This document shows, one piece after another, positions 17,453 through 27,556 of a DNA stretch of 64,000 bases; the first letter of the stretch is position 1; each line of letters begins with the position of its first letter. The stretch is from Nitrosomonas aestuarii (lineage in GTDB: Bacteria > Pseudomonadota > Gammaproteobacteria > Burkholderiales > Nitrosomonadaceae). The notes below the pieces were generated by a model. The model saw nothing but the letters and a program-made list of their open reading frames with translations, made no database searches and was not told where the DNA came from. The position numbers and the translations under genes are program-made. The stretch is taken from positions 62,001 through 126,000 of the forward strand of contig NZ_QAAE01000007.1 of assembly GCF_003046585.1 (NCBI RefSeq), in the 5' to 3' direction.

Positions 17453-18496
17453 TTATATGCGCCTGCTTAGTCTTTGACTTACCCAGAGTGATGCAGTAAA
17501 CAGCAATACTGCCCCTCCTTGATGCGCTGCAGCCAGATGAATAGGCACAACTTTCAAAAGAGTAGCAATACCAAGGCTGATCTGGACGATCAGCATCAAC
17601 AAAAACAGATGGCAGGCCAGGTGTGTTGTACCCGATAGATTCGCCCGGATGGCTTTAAACCAGAACAGTGGTACGGTAAAAGCAAGTATCCAGGCAATCA
17701 TGCGGTGGTCGAATTGCACGGTTGTCATGTTTTCAAAAAAATTACGGTACCAGGGTTCGAGTATAAACAGGTCCGGTGGAATGAAATGACCGTTCATCAG
17801 TGGGAAAGTATTGTAAGCCAGTCCTGCGCGGATTCCTGCGACAAAACCACCCGATAAAATCATGATAAAAACGAGCCATGACAATCCATACGCATAGCGT
17901 CTTAATCCGTTTAACGTATCTGTATTCTGGCCGGTCGTCTCAACAGAGTGAGCTGGTGGTGATAATAATCCCAATGCGACCCAGAACAGGGCTGCGAAAA
18001 TGATAAACGCAAGTCCCAGATGCGCGGTCAGCCGGTATTGGCTGACATTTGGATTGTCAACCAGCCCACTCATGACCATATACCAGCCCATGAAACCTTG
18101 CAGTCCGCCGAGAACGAAAATACCGGCGAGTTTGTAGCCCAGAGGCCTGTCTATTTTCTTTTTGACTAAAAAATAAACGAAAGGGACGAAAAAAACGACA
18201 CCGATAAGGCGCCCCAGCAGCCGATGGAAATACTCCCACCAGAATATGGTTTTGAATTCATCAACGCTCATGCCTTTGTTGATTTGCTGGTATTGCGGGG
18301 ACGTGCGGTATTTTTCCAGCAACTCATCCCAGTCTTGCTCCGTTATCGGTGGCATCGTGCCGACCAGCGGTTGCCATTCGACAATGGAAAGTCCTGAGTC
18401 GGTTAACCGTGTAACACCGCCGACTACGATCATGGCAAAGACCAGGGCGCAGCAAATTAACAGCCAGATTGCAATAGGTTTTTTCTCTGTATTCAT
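17453..18496 (-). CDS. ctaA: Heme A synthase (COX15/CtaA)
   Basis: Membrane enzyme that oxidises the C8 methyl of heme O to give heme A for cytochrome oxidase. The 347-residue protein has eight predicted helices. It has the COX15 signatures [27 protein letters not shown] split across residues 25-51, the histidine segment [11 protein letters not shown] near 87-97, and later [16 protein letters not shown] and AAHQGGAV, which supply heme-ligating histidines. It is the longer type 2 form typical of proteobacteria. No other cytochrome oxidase genes are adjacent. Confidence 0.93.
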   Translation of the reverse strand: MNTEKKPIAIWLLICCALVFAMIVVGGVTRLTDSGLSIVEWQPLVGTMPPITEQDWDELLEKYRTSPQYQQINKGMSVDEFKTIFWWEYFHRLLGRLIGVVFFVPFVYFLVKKKIDRPLGYKLAGIFVLGGLQGFMGWYMVMSGLVDNPNVSQYRLTAHLGLAFIIFAALFWVALGLLSPPAHSVETTGQNTDTLNGLRRYAYGLSWLVFIMILSGGFVAGIRAGLAYNTFPLMNGHFIPPDLFILEPWYRNFFENMTTVQFDHRMIAWILAFTVPLFWFKAIRANLSGTTHLACHLFLLMLIVQISLGIATLLKVVPIHLAAAHQGGAVLLFTASLWVSQRLSRRI

Positions 18497-18559
18497 GGGT
18501 AAATCAGTTACAAAAAATTGAAAAAATAAATGAAAGGTATCTGTTTTGGTAGGTATAAT

Positions 18560-19003
18560 TTACTTAGAGCGCATTAAACGCTGTTTGTCTCGTTCCCATT
18601 CTTTTTGTTTTTCGGATTCACGTTTGTCATGTTGCTTTTTGCCTTTGGCAAGACCGATTTCAAGTTTGATCCGGCCTGTTTTATAATGCATGTCCAGCGG
18701 AACAAGTGTATAACCGGCGCGCTCAACTTTGCCGATGAGTCGTTTGATCTCTTCTGCATGCAATAATAGCTTGCGGGTCCTGACCGGATCAGGAAAGATA
18801 TGGGTCGATGCTGTTTTCAATGGACTAATGTGACAACCTATGAGGTATAATTCTTCATTTCGGACGATAACATAGGCTTCTTTTAACTGAACACGCCCGG
18901 CCCGGATAGCTTTGACTTCCCAGCCCTCAAGCACCAAACCTGATTCGTATTTTTCTTCGATAAAATAATCGTGAAAGGCTTTTTTGTTCTGAATAATACT
19001 CAT
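18560..19003 (-). CDS. smpB: SsrA-binding protein SmpB
   Basis: Binds tmRNA and brings it to stalled ribosomes for trans-translation. The ATG at 19003 gives 147 residues starting [14 protein letters not shown], the normal family start; the frame stays open to 19084 but those residues are not family-like. Conserved segments include [17 protein letters not shown] and RKLLLH, then [13 protein letters not shown] before the basic C-terminal tail that enters the ribosomal A site. It is divergent from ratA, the usual order. tmRNA itself was not found here. Confidence 0.96.
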   Translation of the reverse strand: MSIIQNKKAFHDYFIEEKYESGLVLEGWEVKAIRAGRVQLKEAYVIVRNEELYLIGCHISPLKTASTHIFPDPVRTRKLLLHAEEIKRLIGKVERAGYTLVPLDMHYKTGRIKLEIGLAKGKKQHDKRESEKQKEWERDKQRLMRSK

Positions 19004-19107
19004 GCAGGTAGTCAAAAATAATAAAAAAGGTGATTGTTCTGTAAATTTTGTGTATTTTATCAGTTTTTCAGTAATAGACCTCATACGAAGGAGAGGTGAC
19101 TGACTTT

Positions 19108-19545
19108 ATGGCAGAAATAGAAAAGACAGTTTTAGTGGAATATTCAGCAGAACAGATGTTTAATCTGGTCGATCGCGTGGAGCAATATCCAGATTTTCTT
19201 CCCTGGTGTGGTGGTACGGTAGTCGACCAGCAAAATGAAACCATTACGCATGCAACCGTCAAGATTAACTATCATCATGTAAAGCATAGTTTTACCACTG
19301 AGAATAAACGAAATCCACCTGAATTGATTGAAATGACTTTGCTGGATGGGCCTTTTGAACATTTGGACGGTCACTGGCGTTTTATTCCGTTATCTGATGA
19401 AGCCTGTAAAATAGAGTTTCGTCTGCACTACACGTTTTCACATAAAATTCTGGAAAAACTGGTTGGTCCCGTATTTCATATGATAGCCAACAGTTTTGTA
19501 GAATCGTTTATTGAACGTGCGGATGCGGTTTATGGCAATAAATGA
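19108..19545 (+). CDS. ratA: RatA/Coq10-like START-domain protein
   Basis: Small helix-grip protein of the polyketide cyclase/START class. Orthologues are named RatA (ribosome association toxin) in E. coli, and the family is related to ubiquinone-binding Coq10. From the ATG at 19108 it has 145 residues, 8 bp after a GAGGTGA ribosome site. Signatures are FNLVDRVEQYPDFLPWC near residues 18-34 and the C-terminal IANSFVESFIERA. It is divergent from smpB and overlaps the rnfH start by 4 bp, the standard smpB-ratA-rnfH arrangement. Which activity applies here cannot be told from sequence. Confidence 0.9.
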   Translation: MAEIEKTVLVEYSAEQMFNLVDRVEQYPDFLPWCGGTVVDQQNETITHATVKINYHHVKHSFTTENKRNPPELIEMTLLDGPFEHLDGHWRFIPLSDEACKIEFRLHYTFSHKILEKLVGPVFHMIANSFVESFIERADAVYGNK

Positions 19546-19826
19546 GCGAATCTATTGAAGTTGAAATCGCCTATGCTTTGCCTGAACGTCAAGTGCTGAA
19601 AAAATTACAGGTGCCGGCAGGCACCAGCGTTGAAGAGGCTATTCATCATTCCGGTATCATGCATCAATTTCCCGAAATTGATTTAAACAATAATCGATTT
19701 GGTATATTCAGTAAGTTTGTTAAACGGGAAACTGTATTGCAGTCTTGTGATCGTGTTGAAATATATCGACCGTTAACTGTGGATCCCAAAGAAGCCAGAA
19801 GATTACGTGTCAAAAAAAGAAAATGA
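19542..19826 (+). CDS. rnfH: RnfH-family ubiquitin-like protein
   Basis: A 94-residue beta-grasp protein with the family landmarks: VEIAYALPERQ at the start, VPAGTSVEEAI near residue 27, and VEIYRPLTVDPKEARRLR near the C terminus with its basic tail. Its biochemical role is not established. It overlaps ratA through ATGA and is translated with it. Confidence 0.92.
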   Translation: MSESIEVEIAYALPERQVLKKLQVPAGTSVEEAIHHSGIMHQFPEIDLNNNRFGIFSKFVKRETVLQSCDRVEIYRPLTVDPKEARRLRVKKRK

Positions 19827-19864
19827 AACAGCAATAGAAACAGCAATTTTAAGGAGCAGGTATT

Positions 19865-20530
19865 ATGAAAGTCATATATTTTTTTGCCATGATATCTGCG
19901 CTGTTTTTGTTTTCGGGAAAAACTGTTGCTCAAGCGATTACTTATCAGGGTTTTGAATGCCTTAGTGCAGCGAATACGAATGACCCAACTCCGACCAATA
20001 TACCTGCTGTTAGCCGATTTGAAGTCATTGAAGTGCTTGACGGTGGAATAGTGCGCTTAATCTTATCTGGTGGTTTGCCCAGATTTGTAAATGATGGTCA
20101 GAGTGTTTGTATTGATAGAGATACAGCAATCGGTTTTGCTGGAATTCCTGAAGCAGTCGGATCAGGGGGATTGCCATTTAGACTGGAGAGCATTGAGGCT
20201 ACAGGTTATTTTAACGGGCAGGATTTACTTATCTCTGTAAATTCAATTTATACTGATTTGAGTGCATCGCGGGGGACATTTTCTTCATTCAGAACAAGCC
20301 GAATTCAACCAGTGTCCAATATACTTATTTTTGACTATCTGGCCAAGACGAATTCGTTTGTACTCGATAAGATAATCCATAACAAAGGATTTACTCAAAC
20401 CAGTGGATCAACAGGTTCTTTAACACCATTTATGGAAACTATTATTCCATCGTTTGGAGAATCAGGGATATTTGCTGTTCCCCTGATTCTGACACCACCG
20501 TCAAGCATAGTTTATCGATTGGATAATTAA
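19865..20530 (+). CDS. Exported protein of unknown function
   Basis: A 221-residue protein I do not recognise. It has a clear signal peptide (hydrophobic residues 4-18, likely cleavage after VAQA near residue 24) and an AGGAG ribosome site. The mature part holds two cysteines (C32 and C78 region), many Gly/Ser/Thr residues and short beta-rich stretches, compatible with a periplasmic or secreted beta protein. It begins 38 bp after rnfH. Its stop codon overlaps the convergent flgL stop, with no room for a terminator between them. Confidence 0.7.
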   Translation: MKVIYFFAMISALFLFSGKTVAQAITYQGFECLSAANTNDPTPTNIPAVSRFEVIEVLDGGIVRLILSGGLPRFVNDGQSVCIDRDTAIGFAGIPEAVGSGGLPFRLESIEATGYFNGQDLLISVNSIYTDLSASRGTFSSFRTSRIQPVSNILIFDYLAKTNSFVLDKIIHNKGFTQTSGSTGSLTPFMETIIPSFGESGIFAVPLILTPPSSIVYRLDN

Positions 20531-21735
20531 ATAAAATCAAATAAGGACAGGCCTGTTACAGTCGCAAAAGATTTCTGTGCAGCTTCAAGATAGACTTGTT
20601 GTCGGTTGAGATCTGAGATTGCTTTAGCGAAATCCACATCCCGCAGTTCAGAAAGTCTTTGTTCATATTGAATCTCAAAGTCCTCTCCCATACTTTCAAG
20701 TGCTTCGACTTCCTGGAGCCTTGATCCTACTGATGCACGAGTGGAAAGTATATTTTCCAGGCTGTTATCCAGATTTCGCAGTGCGGAATTCAGATTGTTG
20801 GTTAGTAGTGTGCCGCCAGGTTGACCACTTGATGGTGCTTCCAGTGTGGTAATCAAATTACCGATTGTGGTAAATATACTTTGATTGGTGCTTGGTGACA
20901 CAGTGAATTTGTCACCGTTTGCCGGATCACCTTTAATGCTGAATTGCAGACCGTCAAAACTGATAGTGTTGTTATTGGCGAATGCATTGCCCGAAGAGAG
21001 TGTGGCGCCTGATGTAGTGTCGACAATATCATAAGTCGCGACATTTCCGGAGACAGAAAAAGTAATATCGTAGCTGTGACCGGTGAGACTGGCTGGTGCA
21101 GTCACTGAGCCGGAATTTATAACACCGCTGCCCGTGTTTGTGGCATTTGCAGCTGTGACGAAAATACCGTTTCCATTTTTGATGCGTTCAAAAACATCTG
21201 TTCCAGAATTGCTGACAGCGATTTGACGGGAAGGTCCTACCTGGTTTAACCGTTGTCCCTGGTCACCGTTATACTGAACATTGAATCCTTTATGGGTGAA
21301 TGGTTGAGTGTTTTCCTGAAAGCCGGAGAATAAGTAATTCCCTGTCCCATCGGTAATATTTGCCTGTCCTAGTAAAGCTTCAAAGTGTCCGCGCAATTCA
21401 ATCGCAAGGCTTTTCCTATCTGTATCGCTTAAGGTGGGGTTGCCTGCATTTACAGCGACTTGCCGAACATCCTGTAAGTTAGAGGTAATACTCTGTAATG
21501 TGGTTTCAACCAGCCCGAGCGATGTCAGAGCATGGCCGCGATTAACAGAATATTGTGAATTTATGGATGCAGCTTGAGAAACATTGAGTGCCTGAGCGGC
21601 AGCAATCGGGTCGTCTGCCGGGGTCAGAATCCGTCTGCCCGTTGAAATTTGCTGTTGTGTTTTAATTAATGCATCCTGCTGGCGTAGCATAGCGATTGTG
21701 CCTGAATCATACATTCCATTTGTACTGACTCGCAT
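20527..21735 (-). CDS. flgL: Flagellar hook-filament junction protein FlgL (HAP3)
   Basis: Joins the hook to the filament, together with FlgK. At 402 residues it has the flagellin-like N terminus MRVSTNGMYDSG with QQQISTGRRILTPADDP and the paired C-terminal coiled coil ending DFAKAISDLNRQQVYLEAAQKS. The central variable domain is Gly/Thr/Ser-rich. It is the last gene of the flgB-flgL run, 19 bp after flgK, and ends against a convergent unknown gene. Confidence 0.95.
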   Translation of the reverse strand: MRVSTNGMYDSGTIAMLRQQDALIKTQQQISTGRRILTPADDPIAAAQALNVSQAASINSQYSVNRGHALTSLGLVETTLQSITSNLQDVRQVAVNAGNPTLSDTDRKSLAIELRGHFEALLGQANITDGTGNYLFSGFQENTQPFTHKGFNVQYNGDQGQRLNQVGPSRQIAVSNSGTDVFERIKNGNGIFVTAANATNTGSGVINSGSVTAPASLTGHSYDITFSVSGNVATYDIVDTTSGATLSSGNAFANNNTISFDGLQFSIKGDPANGDKFTVSPSTNQSIFTTIGNLITTLEAPSSGQPGGTLLTNNLNSALRNLDNSLENILSTRASVGSRLQEVEALESMGEDFEIQYEQRLSELRDVDFAKAISDLNRQQVYLEAAQKSFATVTGLSLFDFI

Positions 21736-21754
21736 AATTTAATCCTTTGGTCTT

Positions 21755-23665
21755 TTAACCGATTCTAAGTATAGATTCAAAAAGGGAACTGCTAATTTGA
21801 ATTACTTTGCTTGAAGCTTGAAATGCATGTTGGTAACGTAATAGGTTAGCTGCTTCCTCGTTCAGGTTAACACCTGAAATAGCTTGTATGGATTGTTCCG
21901 TTTGTGTGACCAGATTTGCCTGTGCCTTGCTGGTAACTTCAAGTTCCCTTGTTTTGTTGCCAATCAGGCTGACCATTTCTCCATAAGATGCTTGAAATGA
22001 AGCTGTCCCTCCGGACACAGTTTTTTGTGTTTGAAGACCGGCTAGCAATAACGCATTGCGATTGTCTGCGTTACCATTGTTATTGGGTTCAATTGTAAAT
22101 ACATCTCCTGCAGCAGGTGTGCCACGAATCTGGGTTGTCCAGCCATTAAAGCTGATATCGGCATCTTCTGTATAGACCTGATTATTAGCAGGCAATCCGG
22201 TACCTGTTCCAGTGACATCAAATTGACCATCATAGGGTGTATGAAATGTGATTGTTACTGGCTGCTGTAGATTTGGATCAATCGGCAGTGGATTGACGCT
22301 GGCCTGATTAATGGTGGCATTGCCTGCATTAGTCAATGCTGCTTCAGTTCGTACAGGTGCAGCCGCAGCTATTTTTGCTGTATCCGAAATATTTACCGAA
22401 ATACTTTTTGCACCGTTAATCGTGGGCTGAATCAGAAAACTTTCAGTGGCATTAATAGCAGCATTTGTAATACTGACGCCATCCATAGTCAATGGAGAAC
22501 CAACTGAAGGCGCAACAGCGCTGTTGATCGAATTGTTATCCGATAATCGAGTGAGTGTATAGTTGGCACCGTCATATGAAAACTGATAATCACTGTTTGT
22601 TAAGGCACCTACATCACTGATGCTGGCAGAGATACTGGATGCAGGGTTGTTGCCGGCAGATGAAAAGACCTGTGGAGCAGGTGTCGAAAAGAAATCAGTG
22701 CCCAAAGCACCGTTGAGATCTAATCCCAGGCGGTGTTGCGCATTAAAAGTCTGCGCAAGGTTGAGCGCAATTCTACCTAATGAATTTTGTGTTTCACTGA
22801 GTGATTCATTGCGAAAGTTCAAAATGCCGCCTAAGCTGCCGCCTTGAATCTGGTTCTCTGGCAGGAGAATCGTTTTGTTGCCGGTAACAAGGCCAATGGC
22901 CACTTCCTGAGGATTGTCTGGCGATGTCATTGCCTTAAGTGACATAAATTGTGTTCCGACAACCAGAGCCTGGCCAGTGCCTATAAAGACATTTAAAGTG
23001 CCATCACGTTGTTTTACGACATCCGTATTGATTAGCTTGCTTAGTTGATTGATCATTTCATCACGCTGATCGAGCATGTCGTTTGCTGGATGGCCGCTGG
23101 TGCTACCCTCTGTCAGGAGTATATTACGATTGAGTTCTGAGATTTGTTTTGACAGTGAATTAATTTCATTAACATGCGTACGGACTTCGGTGTTTGCTCC
23201 CTCTTGCATTTCAGATAAACGCTGGTCCAGGCTATGAAATCGAGAAACCAATGCTTCCGCATTACTGATCATTGCTTGACGGGAAGGGGCTGATGAAGGG
23301 TTTGCTGCTACGTCATTTACGCCGCTGAAAAAATTCTGCAGCGCGGGTGACAACCCAGACACCGGATCGGCAAATAAATTATCAATTTGTTTGATCTGGT
23401 TATAATGACTTTCCAATTGACTGCTTTGTGTTTGTACCTGCAATAATTGGGTGGTCAGGAATTGATTATGGATACGTTGTACTGTTGTTACATTAACGCC
23501 ACGACCAATAAAGCCCGTTCCTGTAGAGAGAGGAGTGCTGGTGCTTTGAAGCACTTGCTGGCGTGTATAGCCGGGTGTGTCCGCATTTGTTATATTATGA
23601 CTGGTTGTTAGCAGATTGGCTTGTGCTGCATTTAAACCTGTGATTCCTGTGCTTAGAATACCCAT
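21755..23665 (-). CDS. flgK: Flagellar hook-associated protein FlgK (HAP1)
   Basis: Hook-associated protein that sits between hook and FlgL. The 636-residue protein has the typical start GILSTGITGLNAAQANL with HNITNADTPGYTRQ and ends with NLLRYQHAFQASSKVI, the coiled-coil tails of axial flagellar proteins. The middle is a long variable region. A sigma-28-like promoter precedes it, fitting expression after hook completion. Confidence 0.96.
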   Translation of the reverse strand: MGILSTGITGLNAAQANLLTTSHNITNADTPGYTRQQVLQSTSTPLSTGTGFIGRGVNVTTVQRIHNQFLTTQLLQVQTQSSQLESHYNQIKQIDNLFADPVSGLSPALQNFFSGVNDVAANPSSAPSRQAMISNAEALVSRFHSLDQRLSEMQEGANTEVRTHVNEINSLSKQISELNRNILLTEGSTSGHPANDMLDQRDEMINQLSKLINTDVVKQRDGTLNVFIGTGQALVVGTQFMSLKAMTSPDNPQEVAIGLVTGNKTILLPENQIQGGSLGGILNFRNESLSETQNSLGRIALNLAQTFNAQHRLGLDLNGALGTDFFSTPAPQVFSSAGNNPASSISASISDVGALTNSDYQFSYDGANYTLTRLSDNNSINSAVAPSVGSPLTMDGVSITNAAINATESFLIQPTINGAKSISVNISDTAKIAAAAPVRTEAALTNAGNATINQASVNPLPIDPNLQQPVTITFHTPYDGQFDVTGTGTGLPANNQVYTEDADISFNGWTTQIRGTPAAGDVFTIEPNNNGNADNRNALLLAGLQTQKTVSGGTASFQASYGEMVSLIGNKTRELEVTSKAQANLVTQTEQSIQAISGVNLNEEAANLLRYQHAFQASSKVIQISSSLFESILRIG

Positions 23666-23712
23666 CGTTATGATTGCGTGCTTAATGATTTGTCAAAAAA
23701 TACCTGTATGTT

Positions 23713-23740
23713 TTAACGGCAAAAAAGTGCGTAGATTAAA
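23713..23740 (-). promoter_or_regulatory. Sigma-28 (FliA)-like promoter before flgK
   Basis: On the minus strand, TTTAATC (23740-23734) is followed 14 bp after its TAAT by GCCGTTAA (23720-23713), 7 of 8 bases of the FliA -10 box GCCGATAA. The -35 part is weaker than consensus TAAAGTTT. It lies 48 bp before the flgK ATG, matching the class 3 regulation seen for flgKL in other proteobacteria. Confidence 0.45.
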
Positions 23741-23756
23741 TTGTTTTTTGAGAGTA

Positions 23757-24824
23757 TTAAATTGAATTATTCAATATACGTATGAGCTTATCTGCATATC
23801 GAGGATCTGTTGCGTAGCCAGCCTGTTGTAGTCCATTAGCAAAATCAGCAGCATTATTCGTATTGAGCACGTCTGCATATCGAGGATTGTTTGACAATAA
23901 CCTGGCATAATCACGAAACCCTTCTTCGTAAGATTGATATGCACGGAATTTCTCAACCGTTTTTTGCGGTACGCCATTGACATATTCCGTTGTAATCGTT
24001 TCAACTGTTTCACCCTTCCAGTTGCTACCGGCTTTAATCCCAAACAGATTATGGCTTGGTGAATTATCAGGGTGACGTATTTCATGTTTCCCCCAGCCGC
24101 TTTCAAGTGCTGCCTGAGCAAGCATAAATCTGGCAGGGATGCCAGTAGATTCTGACGCTTGGCTGGCATGCGGCATGAGCGAACTAATAAAATCGGTTGT
24201 TTTATTGGCAGAAGTGCTTACTAAGTTATTAGATATGTTATAAATAGAGAGTTTTTCTTCTAAATTAGCCGTTTTAACAGGTTCCGGTGTATGTGTTGGG
24301 GTATGTTCACCTGTCCAGAGCTGTCGAGACTTGTCGGACACAGGCGTTGATGAGTTGGTGACTGCATCATCAGATTTTGGCATAATCAATCCCGGGTGAG
24401 TAATTGACCAAGGCTGTTGAAATGGGTTAATTGCGGAAGAAGTATTAGGTTTACTTATTGAGTTATTTGACACAGGATCTTCTGTTATACCAGTCAATGA
24501 CTCTGAATGTTCCGGTGCATTATAAGTGCGTGTTAATTGCTCAACCATGATATCTGCCAGTCCGATTCCTTTAGCCGACATGGTTTGGGCCAGCTGTTGA
24601 TCGTACATTTCTGTGTAAAACTGTGTTTGTTGCGTGTCTGTCAAGCCGCTTTTAAGTGTTGCATCCCGCATGCTTTTTATCAGCATCTGTAGAAACAATG
24701 CTTCAAACTGTTTGGCGGCCTCGCGCAATGCTTTTTTTGAATCCTGTTTTGACAACAGGTGAAGATCGTCGACACTCTTCGTATCGATAGCAAGTCTGCT
24801 GGTTAAATCAAGTGAATTCATCAT
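23757..24824 (-). CDS. flgJ: FlgJ: rod-assembly scaffold and muramidase
   Basis: Two-domain protein of 355 residues. Residues about 30-100 are the rod-capping domain (KQFEALFLQMLIKSMRDA). Residues about 215-350 are a glucosaminidase domain that opens the murein for the rod, with MLAQAALESGWGKHEI carrying the catalytic glutamate E241. A Ser/Thr/Pro-rich linker joins them. The start has two adjacent ATGs. It lies between flgI and flgK as in most beta- and gammaproteobacteria. Confidence 0.95.
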   Translation of the reverse strand: MMNSLDLTSRLAIDTKSVDDLHLLSKQDSKKALREAAKQFEALFLQMLIKSMRDATLKSGLTDTQQTQFYTEMYDQQLAQTMSAKGIGLADIMVEQLTRTYNAPEHSESLTGITEDPVSNNSISKPNTSSAINPFQQPWSITHPGLIMPKSDDAVTNSSTPVSDKSRQLWTGEHTPTHTPEPVKTANLEEKLSIYNISNNLVSTSANKTTDFISSLMPHASQASESTGIPARFMLAQAALESGWGKHEIRHPDNSPSHNLFGIKAGSNWKGETVETITTEYVNGVPQKTVEKFRAYQSYEEGFRDYARLLSNNPRYADVLNTNNAADFANGLQQAGYATDPRYADKLIRILNNSI

Positions 24825-24837
24825 GATCGTTGTGACC

Positions 24838-25941
24838 TTATATTATTTCTAGTTCAGCACGTAAAGAGCCCGCTGCTTTTAATGCCTGCAAAATAGATAA
24901 TAAATCCTGTGTAGTTGCACCGATAGCTGTTAATGCTTTTACAACTTCACCCAAGTCTGCTCCAGTGGATAAGAGCATCAGATTACCTTCATCACTCCGG
25001 ATTTCAACTTGTGCACGCTGTGCTACAACTGTTTCACCGCGTTGGGCAAATGGACCGGGTTGACTTATCACGGGTTCGTTATTAATGATAATGGACAGGT
25101 TACCGTGTGCTATGGCACTGGATTCAAGTGTGACGGCCTGATTCATGGCGACTGAGCCGGTGCGAGAATTAACAATAACTTTTGCTGCATCTCTGGCCGG
25201 TGTAATCTCAAGACTCTCTATCTGCGAGATAAACATGACGCGCTGGTTATTGTCAATGGGTGCTCTAACCTGAACTGATCGACCGTCAATAGCAGCGGCG
25301 GCGTTGGGATAAAAGCCGTTAATGGCATTGACAATAAGTTTGACGTTTGTGAAATTGGTCGTATTGAGCTCCAAGTTAATATATTCAGCCTGACCAAGTG
25401 CTGAAGGAACAGCACGTTCAACAGTGGCACCGCCGCTGATTCTGCCGGCGTTTAGATGATTAACTTGCACGCTGCTTCCAGCGGCAGCAGCACCTGCGCC
25501 GCCAACCAGTATGTTGCCTTGAGCCATCGCATAAACCTGATTGTCAGCCCCTTTTAATGGCGTCATCAACAGTGTTCCGCCACGCAGGCTTTTTGCATTG
25601 CCCATTGATGAGACAGTGACGTCGATCATTTGTCCTGGCCGCGCAAATGCCGGCAAGGTTGCTGTTACCATTACCGCAGCAACGTTACGTAATTGAAGAT
25701 TGGTCCCGGGCGGCAAGTTAACGCCTAGTTGTCCAAGCATGTTGATAATACTTTGAACAGTAAATGGTGTCTGTGTTGTCTGGTCACCGCTGCCATCTAG
25801 TCCAACGACAAGCCCATAACCTATTAGCTGGTTGTTGCGAACCCCTTGTATACTGGCCAGATCTTTGATACGTTCAGCCTGGCTGATGCATGGCGATAAC
25901 AGTAGAAAAGCTACAATAAAAATCACCTTGATTCGAATCAT
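24838..25941 (-). CDS. flgI: Flagellar P-ring protein FlgI
   Basis: Periplasmic P-ring subunit around the rod. The 367-residue precursor has a signal peptide cleaved near SQA-ERIKDLA. Conserved phrases are NQLIGYGLVVGLDGSGD, RNVAAVMVTATLPAFARPG and the C-terminal LGEVVKALTAIGATTQDLLSILQALKAAG. It is 13 bp upstream of flgJ in transcript order. Complete and ordinary. Confidence 0.97.
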   Translation of the reverse strand: MIRIKVIFIVAFLLLSPCISQAERIKDLASIQGVRNNQLIGYGLVVGLDGSGDQTTQTPFTVQSIINMLGQLGVNLPPGTNLQLRNVAAVMVTATLPAFARPGQMIDVTVSSMGNAKSLRGGTLLMTPLKGADNQVYAMAQGNILVGGAGAAAAGSSVQVNHLNAGRISGGATVERAVPSALGQAEYINLELNTTNFTNVKLIVNAINGFYPNAAAAIDGRSVQVRAPIDNNQRVMFISQIESLEITPARDAAKVIVNSRTGSVAMNQAVTLESSAIAHGNLSIIINNEPVISQPGPFAQRGETVVAQRAQVEIRSDEGNLMLLSTGADLGEVVKALTAIGATTQDLLSILQALKAAGSLRAELEII

Positions 25942-25989
25942 GATAGCAACCTTCTCATTTTTATTTGTCGAGCATTAAATTTTGCAGAT

Positions 25990-26697
25990 TTAGAATGGTG
26001 AAACATTAAGAAAAAACCTTGACAGCCATCCCATTGTTTGCGCTTCATCAAGATAACCATTAGCACGATACTCAATACGTGCATCAGCCACCTGGACTGA
26101 AGAAACGGTGTTGTTCATGATATTAATCGGGTTGATGATTCCAGACAGACGGATATATTCGTGTCCCTGATTAATACCAATCTGTTTTTCTCCACTCACC
26201 AATAAATTACCATTAGGAAGTATTTCAATAATGGTAACTGTAATCGTGCCGGTAAAATCATTGTTGCTGGAGCTGGCTCCCTTTCCATCAAATTTATTAC
26301 CGGACGCAGCTTCCAGTTCTGTGCCGCCTAAGAAATTCAAAGGCACGCCCAAGATAGCAGTGGGAATTGAAAAATCGATACTGCCGGATCGATCGACATT
26401 GCTCCCTGAACGTTTACTGGCATTAGTTTTTTCGTTCAGGGTGACAATAATTGTGTCGCCTACGCCACGGGCACGTCTATCTTCAAAAAGAGGTGTATAA
26501 CGGACAACGGGACCACTACTGATCGCCTGAAAAATCCCGCCATTTGCTTCAGTGGCGACTACAGGTTGCTGTGGTCGCGAAGTAATGGGTTGATGGATGG
26601 TGGTTGATGGTGTTATTGCGCATCCAGACGCCAAAAACACCATCGTCAATAAAATTAGCGTTGGTATTTTAGTTTGCAATAGCTGATCGTAAGTCAT
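25990..26697 (-). CDS. flgH: Flagellar L-ring lipoprotein FlgH
   Basis: Outer-membrane L-ring subunit, 235 residues, with lipobox LASGC (C26). Conserved parts are [24 protein letters not shown] and the C-terminal [18 protein letters not shown]. It precedes flgI in the transcript. The N terminus has a few residues before the hydrophobic segment, normal for lipoproteins. Confidence 0.96.
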   Translation of the reverse strand: MTYDQLLQTKIPTLILLTMVFLASGCAITPSTTIHQPITSRPQQPVVATEANGGIFQAISSGPVVRYTPLFEDRRARGVGDTIIVTLNEKTNASKRSGSNVDRSGSIDFSIPTAILGVPLNFLGGTELEAASGNKFDGKGASSSNNDFTGTITVTIIEILPNGNLLVSGEKQIGINQGHEYIRLSGIINPINIMNNTVSSVQVADARIEYRANGYLDEAQTMGWLSRFFLNVSPF

Positions 26698-26721
26698 CGG
26701 TCGTTTCAGTTCTCAATCGTT

Positions 26722-27504
26722 TTATAATTGTGCTAACCTTTGCAACATTTGATCTGATGTTTCAATAGACTTCGAGTTAATCTCATATGCACGCTGAGTT
26801 TGAATCATGCCAACCAGTTCTTCCACAACATTTACGTTCGAAGTTTCAACAAAACCTTGATTTAGTAAACCCAGGCCGTTTGTTCCAGGTGCATTTGGAT
26901 TGGCCACTCCGCTAGAGGCTGTTTGTAAATAAAGATTTTCTCCCACTTTCTGCAGACCGGCTGGGTTAATAAAGCTCGCCAGCTGGACATTACCGACCTG
27001 AATAGGTGTTGCAGAACCTGGCACCAGTGCCGACACTGTGCCGTCACGTGCTACGGTAATACTCAATGTATTAGGTGGAATAGTGATAGCTGGCTGTATG
27101 ACAAAACCGCTTGAGGTGACAAGCTGCCCATTGACATCAGATTGAAATGCGCCGTCACGGGTGTAAGCCGTCGTTCCATCTGGCATTAAGACTTGAAAAA
27201 AACCTTCTCCCTGGATCGCGATATCTCGAGGGTTTCCTGTTTGTTGCAGGCTGCCTTGTGTGAAAATATTTTCTGTAGCGACCGGACGAACACCTACGCC
27301 GAGTTGTAACCCTGAAGGTAACTGCGTTTGTTGTGATGATTGGGCACCCGGTTGACGTATCGTCTGATAAAGCAAGTCTTCAAAAACTGCACGTGCGCGT
27401 TTAAAGCCGTTAGTGCTGACGTTAGCCAGATTATTGGAAATGACGTCCATTTTTGTCTGCTGGGCATCAAGACCTGTTTTGGAAATCCATAATGAGCGTA
27501 TCAT
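26722..27504 (-). CDS. flgG: Flagellar distal rod protein FlgG
   Basis: Distal rod subunit, 260 residues, the usual length. The start [35 protein letters not shown] contains the axial-protein signature, and the end [21 protein letters not shown] is the paired C-terminal motif. It follows flgF with a 52-bp gap and precedes flgH. Confidence 0.96.
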   Translation of the reverse strand: MIRSLWISKTGLDAQQTKMDVISNNLANVSTNGFKRARAVFEDLLYQTIRQPGAQSSQQTQLPSGLQLGVGVRPVATENIFTQGSLQQTGNPRDIAIQGEGFFQVLMPDGTTAYTRDGAFQSDVNGQLVTSSGFVIQPAITIPPNTLSITVARDGTVSALVPGSATPIQVGNVQLASFINPAGLQKVGENLYLQTASSGVANPNAPGTNGLGLLNQGFVETSNVNVVEELVGMIQTQRAYEINSKSIETSDQMLQRLAQL

Positions 27505-27556
27505 AATTTACTCCGTTGTTTTTTTCTTGTGGATCAACTGTTTGTCAGCTTGCTGT

